From positions 22,635 through 86,634 of the forward strand of contig JAILZP010000010.1 of the NCBI GenBank assembly GCA_023512435.1: a stretch of DNA of 64,000 nt, written 5' to 3'. The DNA comes from Peptococcaceae bacterium (GTDB lineage Bacteria > Bacillota > Desulfotomaculia > Desulfotomaculales > Desulfocucumaceae). Position 1 is the stretch's first letter. Each line of letters starts with the position of its first letter. Below, piece after piece: positions 25,537-33,904 of the stretch. The notes beneath the pieces are model-generated. The model was not told where the DNA came from. It worked only from the letters and a program-made list of their open reading frames with translations, and did no database searches. The position numbers and the translations under genes are program-made.

Positions 25537-27969
25537 CTATTCGCCCGGGCAGCACCCGGAACCGCACCCTCCGCCTCCGCCGGCACCGCCGGGGCCGAAA
25601 TCCTTCATCCCCCTGGCGTACCCGGCCAGCCTTGCGTCCACCAGCCCGAACACGGTGCCTTCGGGGTAGCGGCCATTCTCGTCGCGCTTGCCGGCCGGCA
25701 CCCCGGTCAGCAGTTCAATGCCCTCCTCCACGGTGGAAACCGCGTAAATGTGGAACTTGCCCTCGGCCACGGCCTGGGTGACCTCATGCCTGAGCATCAG
25801 GTTGTCGATATTCTGGACCGGGATGATCACGCCCTGGCGGCCGTTCAGCCCCCTCTCGCGGCAAAGGTTGAAGAATCCCTCCACCTTTTCGGTGACTCCC
25901 CCTATAGGCTGAATCTCACCCTTCTGGTTCACCGATCCCGTCACCGCCAAGCCCTGGTATATTGGCAAACCCGAAAGGCTGGACAGAAGGCAGTACAGCT
26001 CCGTGCTGGAGGCGCTGTCGCCGTCCACCCCGTCATACAACTGCTCAAAGGTGATTCTGGCGGACAGGCGCAGGGGTTTGTCCTGGGCGAATTTTTCCCC
26101 CAGGTAGCCCACCAGGGTCAGCACCCCTTTGGTGTGGCTGCTTCCGCTCATGTGGGACTCCCTTTCGATATTGACCACACCTTCCTGGCCCATAAAGGTG
26201 CTGGCGGTAATCCGGGACGGACGTCCAAAGGCGTAGTCTCCCAGCTGAATCACCGACAGCCCGTTTATCTGCCCCACCACTTCACCGTCCGTATCCACCA
26301 TGATTACGTCCTTCAGCATCATCTCCCGGATCTTTTCTTCTATCCTGGAGGACCGGTAAATTTTCTCCTCGATGGCCTTCATCACGTGGGCGGACCCCAC
26401 CAGCGGGGCGTTTTCACTCTCGGCCCAGGCAGCGGCTTCGTAAACCACCTCAATAACCTCGTTAAACCTGGTGGAGAGCTTATTCTGATTGCCGGCCAGC
26501 CGCGATCCGTATTCTAAAAGCTCGGCCAGTCCGGTGCGGTCAAAGTGCCTGAGGTTTTCCCTGGTACATACCGCCCCCACAAAGGCGGCGTAGTGGGCAA
26601 TATTTTCCGGCGTCCTGGGCATTTCAGTGTCGAAGTCCACTTTGACCTTGAAAAATTTCTGGAAATCCTCGTCCAGGGCGTAAAGCAGGCTGTAGATCTG
26701 ATAGCTTCCCACCAGGATAACCTTGATGTTGAGGGGAATGGGCTCCGGCCTCAGGGACACCGTCGGCACCATGCGGTACTGCTCGCCTATATTTTCAACA
26801 AAGCACAGCCTGTTTTTCAGCGCTCTCTTCAAAGTGTCCCAAACCCCCGGGTCCGTAAGCACGTCCCTGGCCTGCAGCACAAGGAAGCCGCCGTTGGCCC
26901 GGTGGATGGCCCCGGGCTTGATCATGGTGTGGTCGGTGCTGAGGGTCCCCATCTGGGTGTTGTACTCTATTTTTCCGAACAGGTTGTAGTAGTTCGGGCT
27001 GTTTTCAAAGACCACAGGCGCTCCCTGGATTTCCCCGTTGTTCACAAAGAGATTCACCCGGTAGCGGTCGAACAGGTTCTGCCCGTCACAGCTCATTCCG
27101 GCGGCGGCGGAGGGCTTGATCTGTTCAAGGTTCTTGGCAATATCATCCAGGATTCCCTGGAGATATTCCAGCACCTTTGGAAATTTTTCATACTTCTCCT
27201 TCATTTTCTTCACCAGGGGACCGGCGGCCACCAGCACAATCTGCTTGTCCAAGTCGCTGATTTTCTGCCTGGTGTCCTTTTCCAACTGGCGGGTTGAGGA
27301 AAGCACATCCTCCAGCTTTTGCTGCAGGGCTCTCCCCGCCTTTTCCATTTCCTCCTGGACTTCTCTTGGCAGGGCCTCATATTCATCCACCGAAAGCTTC
27401 TTGCCGTCCCTGGTGGGAGTGAAATAAAAGCCTTGGGGACCCTGCTTCATCAAAAAACCGTAATCCGCGGCCTCCCGCCTGATCCCGTTGATGGCCTTTT
27501 CAATTTCCTGCTCAAGTTCCTGCATGATGGCGGCTTTTTTGTGTTCGTAATCCTCTCCCTCAAAGGCCTTGGGAATGGCCACCCGCAGATCTTTTATAAG
27601 GTCTTCCATGTCCTTTTGCAGGCCCTTCCCCCGGCCCGCCGGCAGAGACACCGACCTGGGCTGGTCGGGATCGGCGAAGTTGTACAGGTAGCACCAGTCG
27701 TCCGGCACATCCCTTCGCACGGCTTCCCATCTCAAAACGTCGTTTATATACGTGCTCTTGCCTGTTCCCGTAGGTCCCGCCACGTACACGTTGTAACCGG
27801 GGGCGCGCATGGTGACGCCGAACTGCATCGCCCTGACCGCCCTTTCCTGTCCGATGAAGTCTTTAAGCGGCTGCACTTCGGCGGTGGTTTCAAACCCCAG
27901 TTCGTCAGGCCTGCAATAGCGCCGCAGCCTTTCCACCGGCACCCGGAGCTTGTTTTTCAGGTCAGCCAT
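25537..27969 (-). CDS. Lon-family ATP-dependent protease (AAA_32 type)
   Basis: An 810-aa protease of the atypical Lon/LonB-like group common in clostridia and desulfotomacula. It has no Lon N-domain. The AAA+ Walker A VAGPTGTGKSTYIN (about residue 55) is followed by a long helical insert with coiled-coil character (about 135-290), Walker B-like GFLVLQARDVL, and a C-terminal Lon protease domain (about 575-770). The catalytic Ser is in DGDSASSTELYC and the Lys in GGVTEKVEGFF. The last 20 residues are an odd Gly- and Cys-rich tail (GGGGGCGSGCC). The start is the second of two ATGs, 7 bases after GGGGG; the first, 3 bases up, is possible. It is a single gene. Confidence 0.9.
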   Translation of the reverse strand: MADLKNKLRVPVERLRRYCRPDELGFETTAEVQPLKDFIGQERAVRAMQFGVTMRAPGYNVYVAGPTGTGKSTYINDVLRWEAVRRDVPDDWCYLYNFADPDQPRSVSLPAGRGKGLQKDMEDLIKDLRVAIPKAFEGEDYEHKKAAIMQELEQEIEKAINGIRREAADYGFLMKQGPQGFYFTPTRDGKKLSVDEYEALPREVQEEMEKAGRALQQKLEDVLSSTRQLEKDTRQKISDLDKQIVLVAAGPLVKKMKEKYEKFPKVLEYLQGILDDIAKNLEQIKPSAAAGMSCDGQNLFDRYRVNLFVNNGEIQGAPVVFENSPNYYNLFGKIEYNTQMGTLSTDHTMIKPGAIHRANGGFLVLQARDVLTDPGVWDTLKRALKNRLCFVENIGEQYRMVPTVSLRPEPIPLNIKVILVGSYQIYSLLYALDEDFQKFFKVKVDFDTEMPRTPENIAHYAAFVGAVCTRENLRHFDRTGLAELLEYGSRLAGNQNKLSTRFNEVIEVVYEAAAWAESENAPLVGSAHVMKAIEEKIYRSSRIEEKIREMMLKDVIMVDTDGEVVGQINGLSVIQLGDYAFGRPSRITASTFMGQEGVVNIERESHMSGSSHTKGVLTLVGYLGEKFAQDKPLRLSARITFEQLYDGVDGDSASSTELYCLLSSLSGLPIYQGLAVTGSVNQKGEIQPIGGVTEKVEGFFNLCRERGLNGRQGVIIPVQNIDNLMLRHEVTQAVAEGKFHIYAVSTVEEGIELLTGVPAGKRDENGRYPEGTVFGLVDARLAGYARGMKDFGPGGAGGGGGCGSGCCPGE

Positions 27970-28179
27970 CATTAAACCCCCAGTTTTATTACCGTATTTC
28001 CGAAATAATACTGGATCAGCCCGGCTTTTCCTTCTTAATTCGGGCATATTTTTAAGGTAAAATGCATTTTAGGTCCGGCTGAAATATTAAGTGCCGGCGT
28101 CAAAACAAAACCGCCGGCGACTGGGATATGCGCAGCCCGGAAAAGCGTAATTTCATATGCAAAATCTTTAAAATACCAT

Positions 28180-28208
28180 TTGACTTCTTCTCCGAGATTT
28201 TGTATACT
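28180..28208 (+). promoter_or_regulatory. Promoter of the tRNA operon
   Basis: TTGACT (28180-28185) and TATACT (28203-28208) with a 17-base spacer, about 50 bases upstream of tRNA-Asp. It is the best consensus promoter in the window. Confidence 0.85.
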
Positions 28209-28259
28209 TATCATTGTCAGTAAACGGCGGTACTGCTACGACCACTGTTTCAGACCCAC

Positions 28260-28335
28260 GGAGCTGTAGTGTAGTGGTTAACATGCCGGCCTGTCAAGCC
28301 GGAGATCGCGGGTTCAAGTCCCGTCAGCTCCGCCA
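28260..28335 (+). tRNA. tRNA-Asp (GTC)
   Basis: A full cloverleaf of 76 bases: acceptor GGAGCTG/CAGCTCC, anticodon loop CTGTCAA with GTC, T-loop GGTTCAAGTCC, and an encoded CCA. It is the first of four tRNAs. Confidence 0.97.
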
Positions 28336-28339
28336 TCCT

Positions 28340-28415
<76 letters not shown>

Positions 28416-28479
28416 CACCCTTCAATTGGAAAGAGCTTGACAATCGCGGCAAAATCTTATAATATGATATAACAGGCAT

Positions 28480-28554
28480 GCGGAAGTAGCTCAGTGGTAG
28501 AGCATCGCCTTGCCAAGGCGAGGGCCGCGGGTTCGAATCCCGTCTTCCGCTCCA
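28480..28554 (+). tRNA. tRNA-Gly (GCC)
   Basis: 75 bases with acceptor GCGGAAG/CTTCCGC, anticodon loop TTGCCAA (GCC), T-loop GGTTCGAATCC and an encoded CCA. Confidence 0.97.
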
Positions 28555-28562
28555 TTTTATCT

Positions 28563-28637
28563 GGCGACATAGCCAAGTGGTAAGGCAGAGGACTGCAAAT
28601 CCTCCATTCCCCGGTTCAAATCCGGGTGTCGCCTCCA
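28563..28637 (+). tRNA. tRNA-Cys (GCA)
   Basis: 75 bases with acceptor GGCGACA/TGTCGCC, anticodon loop CTGCAAA (GCA), T-loop GGTTCAAATCC and an encoded CCA. It is the last tRNA of the operon; mobile-element debris begins about 50 bases further on. Confidence 0.97.
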
Positions 28638-28643
28638 GAAGTA

Positions 28644-28677
28644 AGAGGGCTGCGAAAAATCGTAGCCCTCTTTTTTT
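28644..28677 (+). terminator. Terminator of the tRNA operon
   Basis: AGAGGGCTGCGA pairs with TCGTAGCCCTCT (one G-T pair) around a short A loop, followed by seven T. Confidence 0.92.
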
Positions 28678-28690
28678 ATAAAAAAATTCT

Positions 28691-28719
28691 TGCGACAGGC
28701 GGAACCGTCCCCTGTCGCA
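28691..28719 (-). repeat. 29-bp REP-like hairpin, left copy
   Basis: TGCGACAGG and CCTGTCGCA are perfect 9-bp arms around an 11-base centre. In inverted orientation it matches 27 of 29 bases of the copy at 32501-32529, on the other side of the helicase gene. Confidence 0.8.
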
Positions 28720-28800
28720 CACTCAGGCCCTGACCTTACTGATCCCCATGTGGTTATCAGCTTGTGCGAACGCTAAAATGAAACTGATCCATTATCGAAA

Positions 28801-28885
28801 GACACGGGGACGGTCCTGTTGTCTATCAAGATATGGTCTATTCCCTTTTTTGCTGTGTTGCGGACACTAGAACCGTCCCCGTGTC
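28801..28885. repeat. 85-bp REP/MITE-like element with inverted ends
   Basis: The ends GACACGGGGACGGTCCT and AGAACCGTCCCCGTGTC are inverted repeats matching at 16 of 17 positions. The core GGGACGGT is shared with the 29-bp hairpins at 28691 and 32501 and with a fragment near 29012. Such GGGGACGGTTC sequences are, as I recall, scattered in many clostridial and desulfotomaculum-type genomes. Confidence 0.75.
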
Positions 28886-28931
28886 TATACGTTGAACCCG
28901 TGACTCAGACCTGTGGGACTCAGTTCTAGCG

Positions 28932-29481
28932 GAGAATGTTAATAATGGCCAGCGACGTAAAACTTCCTATAACTCAAGTTCCCCGTACTGAAATGAAACA
29001 CACTTCAATTCAAGAACCGTCCCTATTTTTCCAAGCAACTTTTACAGGTGGAAGACGTTTTTCGCACCTTAAAAACAACCCTGGAGCTGAGACCAGTCTA
29101 CCACCGGTTGGAAGACCGCATCTGTTCCCATGAGATGCTGTGCTGGATGCTCTCCTCTTGGTCCGCTGTGCAGAAAACAAAACCAAAGATACTTGACGCA
29201 ACATTAGGGATAAACTGCAAAAGGATTCACCTTGTCGAGTACCTGGGAATGCCGGTTAGGTATTGAAAATGACGGAATCAACCACAGTATTAAAGCAATT
29301 GTTTTCAGCCCTTAAAATCCCGGAACCCCCTAAAATACTGTGAATCACCCCCAAAGGGTAGTTATTCTTTATAGTAATACGCCCAGTTTTTACCTGTCCG
29401 ATACCCCTGTGGAGAGCCTTGTTGCGCCTCATTCGTATCTTGTTACTGTCGAACGTGGGCTAACAAGAGAATGTTAATAAT
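28932..29481. repeat. 15-bp direct repeats flanking the transposase remnant
   Basis: GAGAATGTTAATAAT occurs at 28932-28946 and 29467-29481 in the same orientation, on either side of the transposase remnant. It could be an old target duplication or the ends of a lost element. Confidence 0.55.
29030..29343 (+). pseudogene. Transposase C-terminal remnant (IS1634/IS4-like)
   Basis: The stretch QVEDVFRTLKTTLELRPVYH followed by RLEDRI.SH is the typical end region of IS1634-type DDE transposases, including the VE.FR.LK catalytic Glu block. The likeness then jumps frame: LLLVRCAENKTKDT, an in-frame TGA, RNIRDKLQK, a second shift to RIHLVEYLG, and finally LKIPEPPKIL with a stop at 29341-29343. At least two frameshifts and one nonsense codon make it dead. 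The 5' part is missing and is replaced by REP-like sequence. Confidence 0.75.
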
Positions 29482-29495
29482 TGATAAGTTTTTGC

Positions 29496-32267
29496 TTATT
29501 CAAGAACATTCCTATGTAATTTTTTTATTGATATATACCCCCTTGTATTGAATATAAAGTTAGATAATTTTTTGATGTTCACTTTTCCTTCCTTCACTAA
29601 TACAAAAGCCTCTGCTAAAACATATATCGGTATAGCTTTATAATTGTGAATATCACCTAACTCCTGAGCATTTTCTTTAGCTAACTCTTGAAAATCAGGA
29701 CGACCAAAACATATGTACCCATCCGGTTTAAAGCGAGCTGACTGAGGAATTACATCACCAGCTTTTTTGGAGTCAACAAATTTATTGTTGCTTTCCTTTG
29801 CTGTAACCTGAGCAGTAATTTTCTTTCCGTTAAACGTTAATAACAAATCTGGTTCACCGGCTTTTTGATCAGTTATTCTTGTGGCATTAAATTCTGTAAA
29901 ACCTGTATCAAAGAGATCACGAATTGCACACTCCAAATCTGTTCCACTTACGTTATATATATTTTCAATTATTGCCACATCATAACCAAGTTTACCTAAT
30001 CTTCTTTTATGATCGGTTTTCCAAAAATCATTATTCTTCTCGCGCTTTTGATTAATATATTGTATTATTCTGTCTGCCCTCCTTGGGCTAATTATCCCTG
30101 TGAAATCTTGAGGGTTTTTATCTAAAAAATCGTCTTCAGACTTAAAATTATTATTAATTAACCTTATTTTATCGTCACGACCAAGATTAATTTTAATGCT
30201 GTTTAAAAATCTAGCTTCAATTGGTGATCTCTCAAGCAAACAATCGCTGATCGTTTGTAGCTTTCCACATAAAGATGGGTTTAATATTTCTGCTATATTG
30301 TACATAACATCTACCATCCAAGCTAAGTTTATACAAATATTTCTTATATTAGCATTAGTAAGCATATATGCTTGGGTGATCTCTCTATTAAAATGGTTAC
30401 TCTCGAGAATATCTTTCGCCAGCAGAGCTATTACATAGTTAATTACATGCTTATTAAGAGCGTATCTCCCAATATCTTTAGCCTCATTATACATACTATA
30501 TATGCTTCCCACTAATTCACCAGATTGAAACATTGAAGATATTCGACTAAATATTCTCTCCTTTCTTATTCCATCATTCCAATCAACCCCTCTGTAGTAT
30601 TGATTACACACTTCAGTGGCAAGAGAAGAAACAAAAATTGTATCTAACGTGTCTATGCTTTTAATATTTTCAATATACTTTTTAAGTATATTGAAGCTTT
30701 GAAGTTCACACCCCATACTGGCGCATATTTTACCCAAATCAGTAGCACTATATGTTTTTTCATTAACCTCTATTAACTCGTACTCAACGCAACGCTGGAT
30801 GCCGTCTATAATATATTTAAGAATACTACTTTTAGCCTCCTCAGATTTCCAGCGATTGGCCGCAAACATACTAAAAATAAACCTTTCAATTTTTTCGAGT
30901 GTGTTAGCATAATTAGTTGATATAATATCTAAAACTATTTTATCTATATGTGTTCCAGTAAAAGCTGAAGACAAATCTTCTAAGGAGGCATTTAAATATG
31001 TATTAATTATTTGCCTATAATCTCTCATATCTTCAGCAAATAATATGCCCCTTCCGTAGTCTGTGGTATTGTCGCTTAATAATCTGCCTGCTCGTCCCAG
31101 AATATTTCTTACTTCTCCTACAGTCCACGGAACAAGCTGTAATGTGTGCTTGAATTGCCATTTTCTATTGTCTGCAAGTATAACAGTTTTACAGGGTAGG
31201 TTAACTCCCATTGACAGAGTAGTAGTTGCAATAATAACACGGATTTCTCCTTCTCTAAAACCTTTCTCAACGGCTAAACGTTCTTCTAACTCGCAATCAG
31301 CATTATGAAATCCGATAGAATGTCTCAATGTTTTGGATAATAAATCCTTAGTTTCGGTTTCAGGTAGATCATTAATTAATTGCAAAGTATTAGAGGCTGC
31401 GGGCAAATGATTTAAATATCTTGAATATTCGATTGCCATCGACTGAGTTGAAGGAACAGAATTTTTTATTATTACAACTTGCTCACCGTTATTAACTAAT
31501 GATTTCACTACACTTAGAATGTGTTGGTTTATATCTCCTTCCCTTGCAGGAAATGATTCCTCCCCTTGTGTTTTACTGTTCCATTCAATATACTTATATG
31601 TACCATCTGGGATTATAACACCTTGGCGAAGTTCAATTGGCCTATGTATAGAAACAATTGGCTTTACACCAAGCCAGGTATCAAATCCATTTAATTTACC
31701 AGCAACAGCACTAAGAGCAATAATTTGTATTTTACCAGAATATTCTCTTATTTTAGTGAGAAGAAGCTCCAACCTTCCCCCTCTTTCTTCATCGGATATC
31801 ATTTGTACTTCATCTATGATTACAAGGGAGGAATTCTCTATTATACTTGGATTTATGACTAAAAGTGCAGAGAGCTTTTCAAACGTCAAAATAGCTATAT
31901 CATAATTTCCAACCCTTAAATCTTCATCGCTTTCTTTTCTATCGCCATTAGAAATAATGATTTTTAAATCTAATTTTCCTTTTCCATATTTATCATTTAA
32001 GTCTTCATACTTTTCTTCAGCTAAGGCTTTAAATGGTACAATATAAATACAGCGTTTCATTTTATATGCGTTAATAACTGCTGCCATTTCACCAATTAGA
32101 GTTTTTCCGGATGATGTAGGAGCAATTATCAGCAAATTCTCGCCACTAAGTAGACCATTCTCGATTGCCTTAACTTGTATGTCTAGCAATCCTGTATAGC
32201 CTGCCTCAACGAGTATAGAGATGACTTCATCTGGCACACCATGATTTTTGAGCTCCCGAATGTTCAT
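29496..32267 (-). CDS. Ski2-like superfamily 2 helicase with possible nuclease-like C-terminus
   Basis: A 923-aa protein. The helicase core shows a Q-motif-like start, Walker A APTSSGKT (about residue 52), motif Ia VPFKALAEEK, motif II DEVQ, motif III LSAVAG, motif V TTTLSMGVNLP and motif VI GRAGR (about 390). A long helical middle follows. The last 160 residues (DLECAIRDLF..., then GEPDLLLTFNGKKITAQVTAKE) look like a PD-(D/E)xK-type fold with a degenerate final Lys motif. AGGAAGG precedes the ATG at 32265-32267. The gene is visibly AT-richer than its neighbours and uses AT-rich codons, which suggests transfer. Helicase-nuclease proteins of this layout occur in phage defence (HamB of Hachiman is a Ski2-like helicase). 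A defence role is inferred, and repair is an alternative. Confidence 0.85.
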   Translation of the reverse strand: MNIRELKNHGVPDEVISILVEAGYTGLLDIQVKAIENGLLSGENLLIIAPTSSGKTLIGEMAAVINAYKMKRCIYIVPFKALAEEKYEDLNDKYGKGKLDLKIIISNGDRKESDEDLRVGNYDIAILTFEKLSALLVINPSIIENSSLVIIDEVQMISDEERGGRLELLLTKIREYSGKIQIIALSAVAGKLNGFDTWLGVKPIVSIHRPIELRQGVIIPDGTYKYIEWNSKTQGEESFPAREGDINQHILSVVKSLVNNGEQVVIIKNSVPSTQSMAIEYSRYLNHLPAASNTLQLINDLPETETKDLLSKTLRHSIGFHNADCELEERLAVEKGFREGEIRVIIATTTLSMGVNLPCKTVILADNRKWQFKHTLQLVPWTVGEVRNILGRAGRLLSDNTTDYGRGILFAEDMRDYRQIINTYLNASLEDLSSAFTGTHIDKIVLDIISTNYANTLEKIERFIFSMFAANRWKSEEAKSSILKYIIDGIQRCVEYELIEVNEKTYSATDLGKICASMGCELQSFNILKKYIENIKSIDTLDTIFVSSLATEVCNQYYRGVDWNDGIRKERIFSRISSMFQSGELVGSIYSMYNEAKDIGRYALNKHVINYVIALLAKDILESNHFNREITQAYMLTNANIRNICINLAWMVDVMYNIAEILNPSLCGKLQTISDCLLERSPIEARFLNSIKINLGRDDKIRLINNNFKSEDDFLDKNPQDFTGIISPRRADRIIQYINQKREKNNDFWKTDHKRRLGKLGYDVAIIENIYNVSGTDLECAIRDLFDTGFTEFNATRITDQKAGEPDLLLTFNGKKITAQVTAKESNNKFVDSKKAGDVIPQSARFKPDGYICFGRPDFQELAKENAQELGDIHNYKAIPIYVLAEAFVLVKEGKVNIKKLSNFIFNTRGYISIKKLHRNVLE

Positions 32268-32586
32268 ATAGAACACCTTCCTTAATATAAAATAAAACAG
32301 TAAGAAATCTTGATATCTACGCTGCTAAAAATATTTTTTGACATAATCCCAAAAAATCCTTTCACAAATAACTCAAAATTTACCACTCAACTTTCTCAGT
32401 TGAAAAATTGACCCTAAACCCTTGATATTTCTTGTTTTTTTGAAGAAAAACAACAAAACACCCCCAACTTTTGGTAAAATAGAATTGTCAATTCAGAATG
32501 CGACAGGGGACGGTTTCGCCTGCCGCATAACGACACCGCAGCTCAGGTTTTCAACCAGGTAATCGGTCGAAGCAGTAAGTGATGCC
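32268..32586. other. AT-rich leader of the helicase gene and right REP hairpin
   Basis: About 230 bases of very AT-rich DNA upstream of the helicase probably hold its promoter, but several A/T boxes compete and none can be chosen. The REP-like hairpin at 32501-32529 follows, and then the end of the methyltransferase-like gene. No gene is present. Confidence 0.5.
32501..32529 (+). repeat. 29-bp REP-like hairpin, right copy
   Basis: Begins TGCGACAGGGGACGGTTT and ends CCTGCCGCA. It is the inverted counterpart of 28691-28719, differing at two positions. Confidence 0.8.
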
Positions 32587-33180
32587 CTACCGTTCCTTGT
32601 TCCTCTTAAACGGCAGTAGCATTGGTACTTGCTTTTGATATTCGATGTATTCCTCGCCGTATTCTGCCAACAACTTCCTTTCTTCCAGGTAGGTGCCCAC
32701 AATTATATACAGGGTCAGAATGGTTCGGGATACAATGTCGGCCATGGTTGCATTCAGGCTCCACATGAAGATGATTGTTGCCAGATACATGGGGTGGCGG
32801 ACAACTCCTAAAAGACCAGTCTTGACAATCTTTCCGGGGGTGGATGATGGTGTACCGATTATCTGGCGGATACCGAGAAACTCCAGGGGATCATAAACCC
32901 GGAAAGCCAGGAGAATTACTATTACGGTACTGATCAACAGAATTGCCTGCAAAATATTCCATGGCGGTGAATATCTGATAACTGGATCTGTATCGAGTCT
33001 GTTAGTGTAAATCAAGAGGGGGATGAATGTGATTAACGCAATTAGATTGTATATCAGGCGGTAAAATGAACGGTATCTTCCTAGCTTGCATTGTATCCAG
33101 CCAACAATCCGTGTTGATACCAGCAAACTATGAACCAACCCGAAGCCGCCCCAGAGTACAGCCAGTAATATGTATTTCAT
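32587..33180 (-). CDS. NnrU/isoprenylcysteine-methyltransferase-like membrane protein
   Basis: A 197-aa integral membrane protein with about five spans. The C-terminal signature VRHPMYLATIIFMW and TYLEERKLLAEYGEEYIEYQKQ is that of the isoprenylcysteine carboxyl methyltransferase/PEMT/NnrU group, whose members bind S-adenosylmethionine at the membrane. The N-terminal part (LLAVLWGGFGLVHSLLVS) resembles NnrU. The substrate cannot be told. The ATG at 33178-33180 is taken, though no strong ribosome binding site is seen. It sits between the REP hairpin and transposon debris and may itself be part of the accessory patch, although its base composition is more typical of the chromosome than that of the helicase. 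Confidence 0.8.
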   Translation of the reverse strand: MKYILLAVLWGGFGLVHSLLVSTRIVGWIQCKLGRYRSFYRLIYNLIALITFIPLLIYTNRLDTDPVIRYSPPWNILQAILLISTVIVILLAFRVYDPLEFLGIRQIIGTPSSTPGKIVKTGLLGVVRHPMYLATIIFMWSLNATMADIVSRTILTLYIIVGTYLEERKLLAEYGEEYIEYQKQVPMLLPFKRNKER

Positions 33181-33314
33181 TCTATCACCACATCGTTATG
33201 TCAGATGCCACATTGCTTTATTATAACATGCTGAAGGGTTTGGAGCTGACGCTTCCCAAATCCATGATCACGCTCCCTCTTTCGTTGCGAATACAGCCTG
33301 CGGCTTAATGAATG

Positions 33315-33512
33315 TCAGTTAGGAGAGTTCGTCCAGGATCAGCAGGTTGATCTTCTCCATCTCTTGTTCGAGAAGACTCAACTGTGATTGGCCTGGGCTT
33401 CTAACAGATCGTTCGCCAGGTCGGCCGCCGTGTAGAAGCCGCCCCGGTACTTCTGCGCCTTGAAAACCCTTTTCATGTCTCAGCCGGTCGTAAATCCGCA
33501 TGGCTGTGTGGC
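33315..33512 (-). pseudogene. IstB-like transposition helper fragment (IS21 family)
   Basis: On the minus strand one frame gives MKRVFKAQKYRGGFYTAADL then ANDLLEAQ and a stop; a second frame continues LSLLEQEMEKINLLILDELS with a stop in place of the usual Tyr. The Walker-B-like LLILDELS fits IstB ATPases. The Walker A part and the C-terminus are gone, so this is a short, frameshifted relic. Confidence 0.6.
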
Positions 33513-33587
33513 GCTGCTTCTGGTTGGCTGCTTATCCTGCTCCAGGCACAGTTCGCTCCTATACCCCTGTATCACGCTTTTAATCGT

Positions 33588-33900
33588 TCACATTCGCAGG
33601 GAAGCCATATTATGCGTAAATTTGCTTATGAGGTTGCAACCACCGCCGGAAGCCAGTCTGATTGCCTTTACCAGATCATCCATCCCGGCTTTTTTAAGAA
33701 CATATCCGGATGCGACTGCCTTTAACGCGCTGAGAACATGTCTTCATCGTCATACATGCTGAGGACGACCACCTTGATTTCCGGAAAAGACTCCCGCAAG
33801 GCCCTGGTGGCCTCCACGCCGCCCATGTTCTGCAGCCGCAGGTCCATGACCACGACATGGGGGGCCTTCCCGGCAACTAATCTCCAGTCAATCCATCCAC
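33588..33900 (-). pseudogene. Receiver-domain fragment of a NarL-type response regulator
   Basis: The minus strand encodes PHVVVMDLRLQNMGGVEATR and then FPEIKVVVLSMYDDEDMFSA; a frameshift follows and the likeness resumes as LKAVASGYVLKKAGMDDLVK. These are the phospho-acceptor, beta-4 and Lys/beta-5 regions of a NarL/FixJ receiver. The start of the receiver and the helix-turn-helix domain are missing. It abuts the membrane-protein gene and the IstB relic, so the stretch looks like a deletion scar. Confidence 0.7.
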
Positions 33901-33904
33901 CCCG

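Noticed and set aside
28691..32529. CRISPR array or intact insertion sequence in the repeat-rich patch
   Set aside because: Repeats are few, inverted and of unequal spacing; no regular spacers, cas genes or full transposase are present.
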